Below, piece by piece: positions 44,926 through 53,098 of a DNA stretch of 64,000 nucleotides. Below the pieces are notes generated by a model, which saw only the letters and a program-made list of their open reading frames with translations, searched no databases and was not told the DNA's origin. Each line of letters starts with the position of its first letter. Within the stretch, counting starts at the first letter, position 1. The stretch is from Desulfobacter sp. (GTDB lineage: Bacteria; Desulfobacterota; Desulfobacteria; Desulfobacterales; Desulfobacteraceae): positions 4,894,001 to 4,958,000 of the forward strand of contig CP054837.1 of the NCBI GenBank assembly GCA_028768525.1. The letters are read 5' to 3'. The translations under genes were made by a program, and so were the position numbers.

Positions 44926-45642
44926 TCAGTCACCTGTATGGGGTTTCCCGGCTGAGAACCCTGCAAGGAGGGCGGCCAGGCCCATGAGGGTAAAAATGCC
45001 TGACACCAGGCTGCCCCCCTGTATGCCGAATCCGGTCCAGAGCAGGCCGCCGGCAAAGGCGCCGATGACCCGCCCCATGCCGGCAACGGCATAGAACGCC
45101 GACATGGTGGACGCCCGAAGTTCCGGAACCAGCTCCGTCCCAAGGCTCATGGCGGTGACATAGGTGAACTCAAAACAGAAAAATACCATGAACAGGCCGG
45201 CCAGAACAAAAGACAGGCCCATATCCAGAACGGGCAGCGAGAGGTAGGCGCATGCCGTGAGAGCTGTGCCGGCGACCACGGCCCGTTTCAGGCCGATGCG
45301 GTCCGCGAACAGGGCCGTGCCCCCTTCTCCTAAGATTTCCGACAACCCGATGAAGACGGTGCCAAATCCGATGGCAGCCAGGGAGAGGCCATAGGACTGT
45401 TCCAGCCATGCCCCCTAGACCACAAATAGATTATCATTGGCCAGGGCCACGAAAAATGCATATCCCAGGATACCCGCCAGCTGAACCTCCGACTCATGGA
45501 ATAAATTCGACATGAGAAAAGAATCCCCGAGTTTTACCTCATAAATATCAAGGCCCTGCAGCTGCACAGATTGCCGCCGCCGTAACATCAGATCCCCCAA
45601 AGGGGGCTTCCGATAATCCAATTCCTCATAAAGCAAACTCAT
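44926..45642 (-). pseudogene. chimeric pseudogene: spermidine-synthase N-terminus joined to a duplicated MFS transporter segment
   Basis: The minus-strand frame opens with a good ribosome site (AGGAGATGCGCAA before the ATG) and encodes about 53 residues resembling the start of spermidine/spermine synthase (YEELDYRKPPLGDLMLRRR, DIYEVKLGDSFLMSNLFH). At about 45478 it switches, in frame, to the C-terminal half of the MFS transporter encoded at 48945-50153 (from GILGYAFFVALANDN). A TAG at 45415-45417 replaces the Tyr codon TAC of the intact copy (NLFVV-stop-GAWLEQ). After the stop the frame continues to 44926. The piece from about 45160 to 45478 is nearly identical to the intact gene by eye, while 44940-45160 is clearly more diverged. 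Not expected to give a functional product. Confidence 0.85.
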
Positions 45643-45658
45643 TTGCGCATCTCCTGTT

Positions 45659-45680
45659 AAGGCCGCTAAAAAACGGCCTT
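45659..45680 (-). other. hairpin in the leader of the chimeric pseudogene
   Basis: AAGGCCG, 8-base loop, CGGCCTT, placed just upstream of the ribosome site of the spermidine-synthase remnant. Possibly a relic regulatory hairpin or an upstream terminator. Confidence 0.45.
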
Positions 45681-46043
45681 GTGTTCAGCATTGCAGCCTG
45701 TTTTTCTCCAATATCATGGCCCGCCATTGCCGATGGGACAATGTGCACTGCCCTGTTACCATATGGCCCGGAACCCACAGGCAAATATAGGGAACAAATC
45801 TTTATTTTAATAGGCTTTATTATAACAAACAGCAGAGAGAGATACGGCGCATTAAAATTTCACCTTTCTGGAAAGTTGATTGGGCAGAACACTATTGTTT
45901 ACCACTAACACTCGTTGAAGGATCCCTTTGAAATTGGGTGTACAAACATTTATGAGAATGGTATTTTGGTCCTTAATCCTTAAAAATAAGACCGAACCCA
46001 TATGTTTTTTCGCCCCTAAAAAACAATTATGAGGAGGCCATGA
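45681..46043. other. AT-rich intergenic region before the triple-GAF kinase
   Basis: No gene or clear regulatory motif seen beyond the ribosome site AGGAGG (46031-46036) of the kinase; it must carry the promoters of the divergent pseudogene and kinase. Confidence 0.4.
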
Positions 46044-48830
46044 ATGCAAGGCTATGAAAAGCTGGCCCTGACACTTTACAAAATCGCCAATGCCGTCAAC
46101 ACCACTGAAAATCTTAATGACCTTTTCGCATCCATTCATGATTCACTGAACGCTATCATTGATGCGAGTAATTTTTATATTGCCCTCTATGACAGGCAGC
46201 AGGACCTAATTTCATTTCCCTATTGCGTGGACTTAGCCGACGGCTTTCTGGAAGATATCAATTCTGCCAGCAGTTCAGGCTCATTGACCAGTAAAGTCAT
46301 TCAGACAGGCAGACCCCATTTTTTCAAGAAGGAGGATGTGCTCGCCCAGATCCACCACTCCAATCTGGATGCGGTTGGAACACCGGCTGAATTATGGCTT
46401 GGGGTTCCCCTGAAAACAAAGGGAGATATCATTGGGGCCATTGTTGTCCAAAGCTATAATGATCCTGATATCTATCACCAAAAGGATATGGATCTATTGA
46501 TTGCAGTTTCCGATCAGGTGGCCCTGGCCATAGACAGGAAAAAGTCCCATGAAGAACTGAAACAGAGTGAAAAACTCACCCATTCCCTGCTTACCATTTC
46601 AAATGCCGTGAATACAACCCACGACTTAAAAGCCCTTTACAAGTCCATCCATCAGGCCCTAAAGGAGGTAATGGATGTCACCAATTTTGCCATTGGTATC
46701 TATGACAAAGACAGGGATCTTATGTCCTACCCCTATTATATAGATGAAACCGGGGATGTGTATCATGAGATCAAAGATGTCCGAAAATCCAGCATTCTGG
46801 CTGGGGCGGTCATCACACAAAAGGCCCCCATTTTTATCACAAAGGAGGGAATAAAAAAACGGGCTGGCAAAAAAGACAAGAAACTGGCTGCCCGGAATCC
46901 TGAGCAATGGCTGGGAGTGCCCCTGAAAATAAAGGATGAAGTGATCGGTGTAATTTTCGTCCAAAGCTATGAAGACCCTGAGCGATATCAGCAAAAGGAT
47001 GCAGACATTCTATTGTCCATATCTGACCAGATCGCCATGGCAATCGACCGGAAAAAGGCCCAGGAAAGTGCCCTGAAAAACGAAGCCCTCACCCGGGCTC
47101 TTTTTAAAATTTCCAATGCCGTGAACACCACTGAGAACCTTGATGAACTGTATCAGGCCATCCACCGCACCCTGAATCAGCTTAAACCCCTGCCAAACTT
47201 TATTATTTCCATTGTCCATGAAAATAGGGGAACCGTAAGCTTCCCCCTGTTTATCGATGAATCTGACAAAGTCCCTCTTCAAAGGGAGATTCCCTATGAT
47301 GAAAACAGCCCCTCCATGACCCTTGATGTTATCAAACAAAAAAAACCATTATTTTTAAACCAGGCCGAACTCAATGAGAGACATAGAACAAAAAGAATGC
47401 TTGGCCATGCTCCGGCCGTCTGGATGGGGGTTCCCCTGATCATCCGTGGAAAAGTCATCGGCGTAATGGTGGTCCAGCATTACACCGATTCCAGTTATTT
47501 CATCCCTGAAGACATGGATCTTTTTGTATCTGTTTCTGATCAGGTGGCCCTGGCCATTGATCGAAAGCGGTCCCAAAATATAATTTTACAGCATCAACAA
47601 GAGCTCGAAGAAAAAGTCCGGAAAAGAACCGAAGAATTAAGAAAAAGCTGTGCTGCCTTTGAAATGAGTGAAAAGCGGTTCCGGGAGATGACCGAACTCC
47701 TTCCCCAGACAGTGTTTGAACTGGATATGGACGGCCGGTTCACCTATACAAACAGGCATGGACTTAAAATTACCGGGTATTCAATGGATGAATTTGAGCA
47801 GGGTATACATTTCTCTGAACTGGTGGATCCGGAAGATCGTGATCGGATCAGGGAGGGCATGGCCCTGCCCCTCTCCGAAAAGAAGGTGGGGCAGGCAGAA
47901 TTTATGCTCAGAAAAAAGGACGGCTCACTTGCCCCGGTGCTGCTATACAGCAACATGATCCTTTCGGGGAGCAGATCCGTGGGGTGGCGGGGGGTATTGG
48001 TGGATATGACCGAAAGAAAAAAAACCGAAGCCCTGATGATCCAGACCGAGAAAATGATGTCCGTGGCCGGGATGGCAGCCGGAATGGCCCATGAGATCAA
48101 CAACCCCCTCTCCGGAATAATCCAGAGCAGTCAGGTTATAAAGAATCGTCTGACCAAACCCATGCCGGCCAATAAAAAAGTACTCGATGAGATGGGCGTT
48201 TCCATGGATGTCATCACCGGATTTATCAAAAAACGGGGTCTTTTGTCCCACCTGGACAATATCAGCCAGGCAGGTCAGCGGGCGGCAAAGATCATAGAAA
48301 ATATGCTGGGGTTTGCAAGGAAAAGCAACTCTGTCAAGCAGAGCTATTCCCTGGATGAAATTCTTGATACCTCCATTGAGCTTGCCCGAAACGACTATGA
48401 CCTTAAAAAAAAATATGACTTTAAGAATATTGAGATCATAAGGGAATATACCCCGGATATGCCATGGGTTTCCTGCGAAAAATCCAAGATACAGCAGGTG
48501 ATATTCAATATCCTGAAAAATGCCTCCCAGGCTATGTTCTCCATGGAAAACATGCCTGAAAAATTAAAGATTATCCTCAGCCTGTCAATGGAGAAAAACA
48601 TGGCCAGGATCCAGATACGGGACAATGGTCCAGGCATGGATGAGAAGATCCGGAAAAAGGTGTTCGAGCCTTTTTTCACCACCAAGGGGCTGGGCAAAGG
48701 AACCGGGCTGGGACTCTCTGTTTCCTATTTCATTATTGTGGATGACCACGGCGGAACAATGGAAGTGGCATCAACTCCGGGAAAGGGGACCTCATTTATC
48801 ATCCGGCTCCCCCTGGAATCAGAGTCATAA
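46044..48830 (+). CDS. sensor histidine kinase with three tandem GAF domains and a PAS domain
   Basis: A 928-residue cytoplasmic kinase. Three GAF domains of about 170 residues each begin with nearly the same phrase (IANAVNTTENLNDL, ISNAVNTTHDLKAL, ISNAVNTTENLDEL) and each ends in SDQ(V/I)A(L/M)AIDRK, so they arose by tandem duplication. A coiled coil and a PAS domain (about 545-660, RFREMTELLPQTVFELDMDG) follow. The kinase core has AHEINNPLSG with the phospho-acceptor His and an ATPase domain with RDNGPGMDEK and GTGLGLSVSYFI. There is no receiver domain and no membrane segment; the partner regulator is elsewhere. AGGAGG lies before the ATG. Confidence 0.92.
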   Translation: MQGYEKLALTLYKIANAVNTTENLNDLFASIHDSLNAIIDASNFYIALYDRQQDLISFPYCVDLADGFLEDINSASSSGSLTSKVIQTGRPHFFKKEDVLAQIHHSNLDAVGTPAELWLGVPLKTKGDIIGAIVVQSYNDPDIYHQKDMDLLIAVSDQVALAIDRKKSHEELKQSEKLTHSLLTISNAVNTTHDLKALYKSIHQALKEVMDVTNFAIGIYDKDRDLMSYPYYIDETGDVYHEIKDVRKSSILAGAVITQKAPIFITKEGIKKRAGKKDKKLAARNPEQWLGVPLKIKDEVIGVIFVQSYEDPERYQQKDADILLSISDQIAMAIDRKKAQESALKNEALTRALFKISNAVNTTENLDELYQAIHRTLNQLKPLPNFIISIVHENRGTVSFPLFIDESDKVPLQREIPYDENSPSMTLDVIKQKKPLFLNQAELNERHRTKRMLGHAPAVWMGVPLIIRGKVIGVMVVQHYTDSSYFIPEDMDLFVSVSDQVALAIDRKRSQNIILQHQQELEEKVRKRTEELRKSCAAFEMSEKRFREMTELLPQTVFELDMDGRFTYTNRHGLKITGYSMDEFEQGIHFSELVDPEDRDRIREGMALPLSEKKVGQAEFMLRKKDGSLAPVLLYSNMILSGSRSVGWRGVLVDMTERKKTEALMIQTEKMMSVAGMAAGMAHEINNPLSGIIQSSQVIKNRLTKPMPANKKVLDEMGVSMDVITGFIKKRGLLSHLDNISQAGQRAAKIIENMLGFARKSNSVKQSYSLDEILDTSIELARNDYDLKKKYDFKNIEIIREYTPDMPWVSCEKSKIQQVIFNILKNASQAMFSMENMPEKLKIILSLSMEKNMARIQIRDNGPGMDEKIRKKVFEPFFTTKGLGKGTGLGLSVSYFIIVDDHGGTMEVASTPGKGTSFIIRLPLESES

Positions 48831-48944
48831 TCCGCCTTTATCAACCTATCAACAACAGGGTTCCATCAGATTATAAATGCAAAGCATTTTTAAATTATCT
48901 TTGGTTTTTGTTTCAGCTTTCTATCTGGTCTGCCGGACCCTGGT

Positions 48945-50153
48945 TCACACCTGAGGGCCTTGGTTTGCTCCATGGGGGTTCCCGGCTGAAAATCCCAGAA
49001 GGAGGGCCGCCAGGCCCAAGAAGGTGCAGATACCCGACACCAGGCTGACGCCCTGGATGCCGAATCCGGTCCAGAGCAGCCCCCCGGCAAAGGCGCCGAT
49101 GACCCGGCCCATGCCGGCAACGGCGTAAAAGGCCGACATGGTGGAGGCCCGCAGTTCCGGTACCAGTTCCGTCCCAAGGCTCATGGACGTAACATAGGTG
49201 AACTCAAAACAGAAAAATACCATGAACAGGCCGGCCAGGACATAGTACAGGCCCATATCCAGAACGGGCAGCGAGAGGTAGGCGCATGCCGTGAGGGCTG
49301 TGCCGGCGACCACGGCCCGTTTCAGGCCGATGCGGTCCGCGAACAGGGCCGTGCCCCCTTCTCCTAAGATTTCCGACAGCCCGATGAAGACGGTGCCAAA
49401 TCCGATGGCAGCCAGGGAGAGGCCATAGGACTGTTCCAGCCATGCCCCGTAGACCACAAATAGATTATCATTGGCCAGGGCCACGAAAAATGCATATCCC
49501 AGGATACCCGCCACCTGACGGTCTCCGGCAATGGTTTTCCAGTTTTTAAGGATGCTTTGGCCGGAGGCCTTCTTTTTTTCAGCCTTTTCAGGGTCTGAGG
49601 GCATGAATTTCAGCAGCAGGAAAAAACAGACCAGGGAGAGGATGCCCAGAATCCAGAAAGGGGTCTGCCAGGAGTATTTCTCAATGAGCAGGCCGGCCGC
49701 AGGGATGCCGATGAGGGTGGAGCCGGCCCAGGCCGTTTCGGTGATGCCGATGACCTTGCCCCGGTGCTGGAAGGGGACCCAGTTGCCGATATAGGCCTGG
49801 AGGCTGGGGTCGAACAGGCTTTTTGTCATCCCGGCCAGAAACAGGCTGACCAGGATCACTGTGTAAATGGGGATGAAACCGGCGGCAAAGGTGCCGATGG
49901 TGAGCAGGGCAACGGCGGTGAGCATGAGCAGCTTGAACCCGTACCGGTCGGCAAAGGAGGCGCCCACCGGCCCCAGTATGGCGGTGGCCTGGTTCAGGGC
50001 GATCAGCGAAGTAATGGCCGCCAGGTCCACGTTCAGCCCCCGGGCAAACTCCGGGGCAAAGGGATAGACCAGACGCCGGGTCATGTTCATGAGCAGCTTG
50101 GTAAAGGTGGCAATGCCGATGATGCCGTAAAAGGCCCTTGGGTTGTTTTTCAT
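48945..50153 (-). CDS. MFS transporter
   Basis: A 402-residue major facilitator protein with about 12 membrane segments. The N-half has NMTRRLVYPFAPEFARGL and GASFADRYGFKLLM (the loop 2-3 motif), and the C-half repeats it (LFADRIGLKRAVVAG). The substrate is unknown. It follows ccdA by 14 bases on the same strand and is probably co-transcribed with it. Its C-terminal half was the source of, or converted with, the fragment in the pseudogene at 44926-45642. No clear ribosome site is seen at the ATG. Confidence 0.88.
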   Translation of the reverse strand: MKNNPRAFYGIIGIATFTKLLMNMTRRLVYPFAPEFARGLNVDLAAITSLIALNQATAILGPVGASFADRYGFKLLMLTAVALLTIGTFAAGFIPIYTVILVSLFLAGMTKSLFDPSLQAYIGNWVPFQHRGKVIGITETAWAGSTLIGIPAAGLLIEKYSWQTPFWILGILSLVCFFLLLKFMPSDPEKAEKKKASGQSILKNWKTIAGDRQVAGILGYAFFVALANDNLFVVYGAWLEQSYGLSLAAIGFGTVFIGLSEILGEGGTALFADRIGLKRAVVAGTALTACAYLSLPVLDMGLYYVLAGLFMVFFCFEFTYVTSMSLGTELVPELRASTMSAFYAVAGMGRVIGAFAGGLLWTGFGIQGVSLVSGICTFLGLAALLLGFSAGNPHGANQGPQV

Positions 50154-50167
50154 ATGGCGGCGGGGAT

Positions 50168-50869
50168 TCAGGAGGCCGGGGCCAGGATCCGGAACTTGTC
50201 AAATATGAGCAGAAGGCCGATGATGATGAGCAGGCCGCCGGCGCATTTATTGATGATGCCCATTAGCCGGGTGGCCCGCTTCATGAAATTGAGCATGGAG
50301 TTGATGAACACCGAAATCAGGATAAAGGGCAGGGCCATGCCGCCGGAGTAGACCGCCAGGAGCCAGACACCCTCCATCACGGTTTCCCGGCTGCCGGCCA
50401 CAATGAGGATACTGCCCAGCATGGGGCCGATGCAGGGGCTCCAGCCGGCGCCGAAGGCCATGCCGATGACAAAGGTCCCCAGGAGGTGGAAAGGGGTTTC
50501 CTTCACATGAAACCGCTTTTCAAACTGGAAGCTTTTGATGTTGATGATACCCAGTAAATGCAGCCCGAAGACCAGGATGATGCCCCCGCCCACATATCGC
50601 ACCGCCCAGGAGTATTCCGATGCCAGTCCCCCTATGAAGGAGGCCGAGGCCCCGAACAGGATAAAGATGGTTGAAAAACCGGCCACATAGGCCAGGGTGG
50701 AGAGAATGACCTTTTTCCGGATTTCCCTGTTGTCAGCGGTGAGTTCATCCACGGACAGGCCGGTGATAAAGGAAAAATAGGCCGGGATCAGGGGCAGCAC
50801 GCAGGGGGATAAAAATGACAGCAGTCCGGCGGCAAAGGCGGCCGGGAAGGTTATGGTTTCCGTAAACAC
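50168..50869 (-). CDS. ccdA: cytochrome c biogenesis/thiol-disulfide membrane protein CcdA
   Basis: A 233-residue polytopic protein. AGLLSFLSPCVLPLIPAYFSFITG at the N-terminus and GAGWSPCIGPMLGSIL in the middle hold the two redox Cys of CcdA/DsbD-beta proteins, which pass reducing power from cytoplasmic thioredoxin to periplasmic thiols, needed for haem attachment to cytochromes c. This fits the many c-type cytochromes in the window. It is the first gene of a pair with the MFS transporter. Confidence 0.9.
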   Translation of the reverse strand: MFTETITFPAAFAAGLLSFLSPCVLPLIPAYFSFITGLSVDELTADNREIRKKVILSTLAYVAGFSTIFILFGASASFIGGLASEYSWAVRYVGGGIILVFGLHLLGIINIKSFQFEKRFHVKETPFHLLGTFVIGMAFGAGWSPCIGPMLGSILIVAGSRETVMEGVWLLAVYSGGMALPFILISVFINSMLNFMKRATRLMGIINKCAGGLLIIIGLLLIFDKFRILAPAS

Positions 50870-51220
50870 CGGTTAAGTCCTTTCTTCCTGGGTTTAAGAG
50901 TTCTTGAGATTAACCGTTTTCTCAAGTCTTTGCAAGTCCGGCGGGTATTGCAAAAAAAATACAAATTTCTTCCAATGGCCGTATTTCAGGTGTCAACGCC
51001 TTTTGATTTGTGAAAAGTTAAAAAATGTGGTGGCTAAATTGCGGTTTTCCATATGAGGCTTGACAGGGGAGGCGGATTCGGATACGAATTCTCTTTTAAC
51101 CGGGCTATCATTTTTATTCGGAATATTATACCATGCGCTGCAATTATTGCAGTTGAATCAACCTCAAGTGATTGACCCTGGGAAACCACCCAGGGCTTTC
51201 CAAACCATGGAGTATAAACA
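50870..51220. other. intergenic region before glyS with two small hairpins
   Basis: No gene seen. CTTGAGA/TCTCAAG (within about 50911-50934) and CCCTGGG/CCCAGGG (51176-51195) can form hairpins; the second sits close to the glyS ribosome site. No T-box-like structure was recognised. Confidence 0.4.
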
Positions 51221-52642
51221 ATGGCAAAGAAGAAAAAAGAAACCACATTGATGGACAAGGTTGTCTCCCTTTCTAAACGCAGGGGTTTTGTTTACCCGGG
51301 ATCCGAGATTTACGGCGGGCTGGCCAATGCCTGGGATTTCGGTCCTTTGGGCGTGGAACTTCTAAACAACCTCAAGGCGGCCTGGTGGAAGAAATTCGTC
51401 ACCGAGCGGACCGATATGGTGGGCCTGGACGCCGCCATCCTCATGAATCCGGATACCTGGGTGGCCTCCGGCCATGTGGGCAGTTTTTCCGATCCCCTCA
51501 TGGACTGCAAAAAATGCAAGTCCAGGGAACGGGCGGACAAGCTGGTGGAAGGCTGGCAGCATGACAACGCCTCCGAAGAGGCACCTGCCAACTGGGCCGG
51601 CGAAAAGACCCCGCCCCAGGACATGCTGGATTTCATCGGCGAAAAGAATATCACCTGTCCCCAGTGCGGTGCCCTGGACTGGACCCTGCCCAAGGCCTTC
51701 AACCTTATGTTTAAGACCCAGCAGGGGGTTGTGGAAGGGGAAGGCAAGGATATCTACCTGAGGCCTGAAACCGCCCAGGGGATTTTTGTCAATTTCAAAA
51801 ATGTCCAGACCACCTCCCGGAAAAAGGTTCCCTTCGGTATTGCCCAGATCGGCAAGGCCTTTAGAAATGAGATTACCCCCGGCAACTTTGTCTTCAGGAC
51901 CCGTGAGTTCGAGCAGATGGAAATTGAGTTTTTCTGCAAGCCGGGCACGGAACTGGAGCATCACGAATACTGGAAAAATTTCTGCATGGATTGGTATAAA
52001 GGGCTGGGGGTCAATCCCGAGAACCTGCGCCTGAGAGACCATGACAGCGCAGAACTTTCCCATTACTCCAATGCCACCTCGGATATTGAATACCGCTATC
52101 CCTTCGGTTGGGGGGAATTGAGCGGCATTGCCTCCCGGACCAACTATGATCTTTCCCAGCACATGGAGCATTCCTCCAAGGATCTCCAGTACTTTGACGA
52201 GGCGGCCAAGGAAAAATACATTCCCTTTGTCATTGAACCCTCCTTGGGTGTCCAGCGTTCCGCCCTGGTATTTCTCTGTGACGCCTATGACGAAGAAGAG
52301 GTCAAAGAAGGCGATATCCGTGTGGTGCTGAGACTTCACAATCAGCTGGCACCTGTCAAGGTTGCGGTAATGCCTCTGTCCAAGAAGCTGAGCGAAGGCG
52401 CCCAGAAGGTATTCACCGAATTGGTGCAGGAGCTGGGCCTGAACATTGATTTCGATGTGCAGGGCAGCATCGGCAAGCGTTACCGCCGCCAGGACGAGGC
52501 CGGCACCCCCTATTGTGTGACCTTTGACTTTGATTCCCTGGAAGACGGTGCCGTCACCGTGCGGGAGCGGGATACCATGGACCAGAAACGGATGAAAATC
52601 GACGAACTGGCCGAATTCTTCAGAAAAGAATTCAAGTACTAA
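51221..52642 (+). CDS. glyS: glycine--tRNA ligase (homodimeric class II type)
   Basis: A 473-residue class IIa synthetase of the alpha2 type rather than the alpha2beta2 GlyQ/GlyS type. Class II motif 1 region YGGLANAWDFGPLGVELLNNL, motif 2 with FRTREFEQMEIEFFC and motif 3 with EPSLGVQRSALVFL are present, plus a zinc-like CKKC and CPQC pair in the insertion. The C-terminal anticodon-binding domain is complete (VKVAVMPLSKKL). It charges tRNA-Gly. GGAG lies 9 bases before the ATG. Confidence 0.93.
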   Translation: MAKKKKETTLMDKVVSLSKRRGFVYPGSEIYGGLANAWDFGPLGVELLNNLKAAWWKKFVTERTDMVGLDAAILMNPDTWVASGHVGSFSDPLMDCKKCKSRERADKLVEGWQHDNASEEAPANWAGEKTPPQDMLDFIGEKNITCPQCGALDWTLPKAFNLMFKTQQGVVEGEGKDIYLRPETAQGIFVNFKNVQTTSRKKVPFGIAQIGKAFRNEITPGNFVFRTREFEQMEIEFFCKPGTELEHHEYWKNFCMDWYKGLGVNPENLRLRDHDSAELSHYSNATSDIEYRYPFGWGELSGIASRTNYDLSQHMEHSSKDLQYFDEAAKEKYIPFVIEPSLGVQRSALVFLCDAYDEEEVKEGDIRVVLRLHNQLAPVKVAVMPLSKKLSEGAQKVFTELVQELGLNIDFDVQGSIGKRYRRQDEAGTPYCVTFDFDSLEDGAVTVRERDTMDQKRMKIDELAEFFRKEFKY

Positions 52643-52708
52643 TTAAGACAGAGGTTTAAAATTAGTATTTTGGTTCGAGTTCAAGGCGTAGCCTAAAGGT
52701 CAGACCTG

Positions 52709-52761
52709 GGAAAATGTTGACCGGAGGCATACAATAAGTATGTATCGGATTAAAATTTTCC
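52709..52761. repeat. long imperfect stem-loop in the glyS downstream region
   Basis: Two 24-base arms (52709-52732 and 52738-52761) pair with four mismatches and a 5-base loop AATAA. Flanking sequence (GGTTCG near 52673 and CGAACC near 52766) extends the symmetry, giving an element of about 110-150 bases. It has the form of a dispersed palindromic repeat; copy number cannot be judged from one window. Confidence 0.55.
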
Positions 52762-52806
52762 TGCAACGAACCAACCGGGCCAAAAGGCAATTTTATAGGT
52801 ATAAAA

Positions 52807-53073
52807 ATGATTATTGACTGCGGTGGGGCCGGGCAGGTGGATACTGCCCGGCTGAGCCCGGAAGAGCGACATATTATCCAGAAGCTCATGGCCTGGGCAT
52901 CCTTATGCGATTCCCTGGGCCTTTTCCGGGAAAAGACGGCCGCCGCCCTTGAGGCGGGGTGGAATGAGTCCGGTCCTGTGACAAAGACCCGGGCCCTGTC
53001 GCTGGTCATTGATTCCCTTGAAAAAAAAGTCCGGCACCGGCTGAAATCAGCCGGTGCCGGCACATCTTCCTAA
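52807..53073 (+). CDS. hypothetical protein, 88 residues
   Basis: Starts MIIDCGGAGQVDT at 52807 with only a weak ribosome site. The middle (ERHIIQKLMAWASLCDSLGLFREKTAAALEAGW) looks helical and protein-like. The last 14 codons run through the terminator of the convergent chemoreceptor gene (53031-53060), so the C-terminus SAGAGTSS may be accidental. Not recognised; moderate chance of being real. Confidence 0.45.
   Translation: MIIDCGGAGQVDTARLSPEERHIIQKLMAWASLCDSLGLFREKTAAALEAGWNESGPVTKTRALSLVIDSLEKKVRHRLKSAGAGTSS
53023..53060 (-). terminator. terminator of the CheW-chemoreceptor operon, inside the 3' end of the 88-codon ORF
   Basis: CCGGCACCGGCTGA, 2-base loop, complement (53031-53060): a perfect 14-bp stem. 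On the minus strand it is followed by ACTTTTTTTT, a textbook rho-independent terminator, 38 bases past the chemoreceptor stop. Confidence 0.9.
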
Positions 53074-53098
53074 AACGATCTCCCATCGCCGTTCACAT

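Noticed and set aside
45415..45417. Pyrrolysine read-through of the TAG in the MFS-like frame
   Set aside because: The intact copy has TAC at the same place, the gene is a chimera lacking half of each parent, and Pyl is not known in such transporters. A nonsense mutation is simpler.
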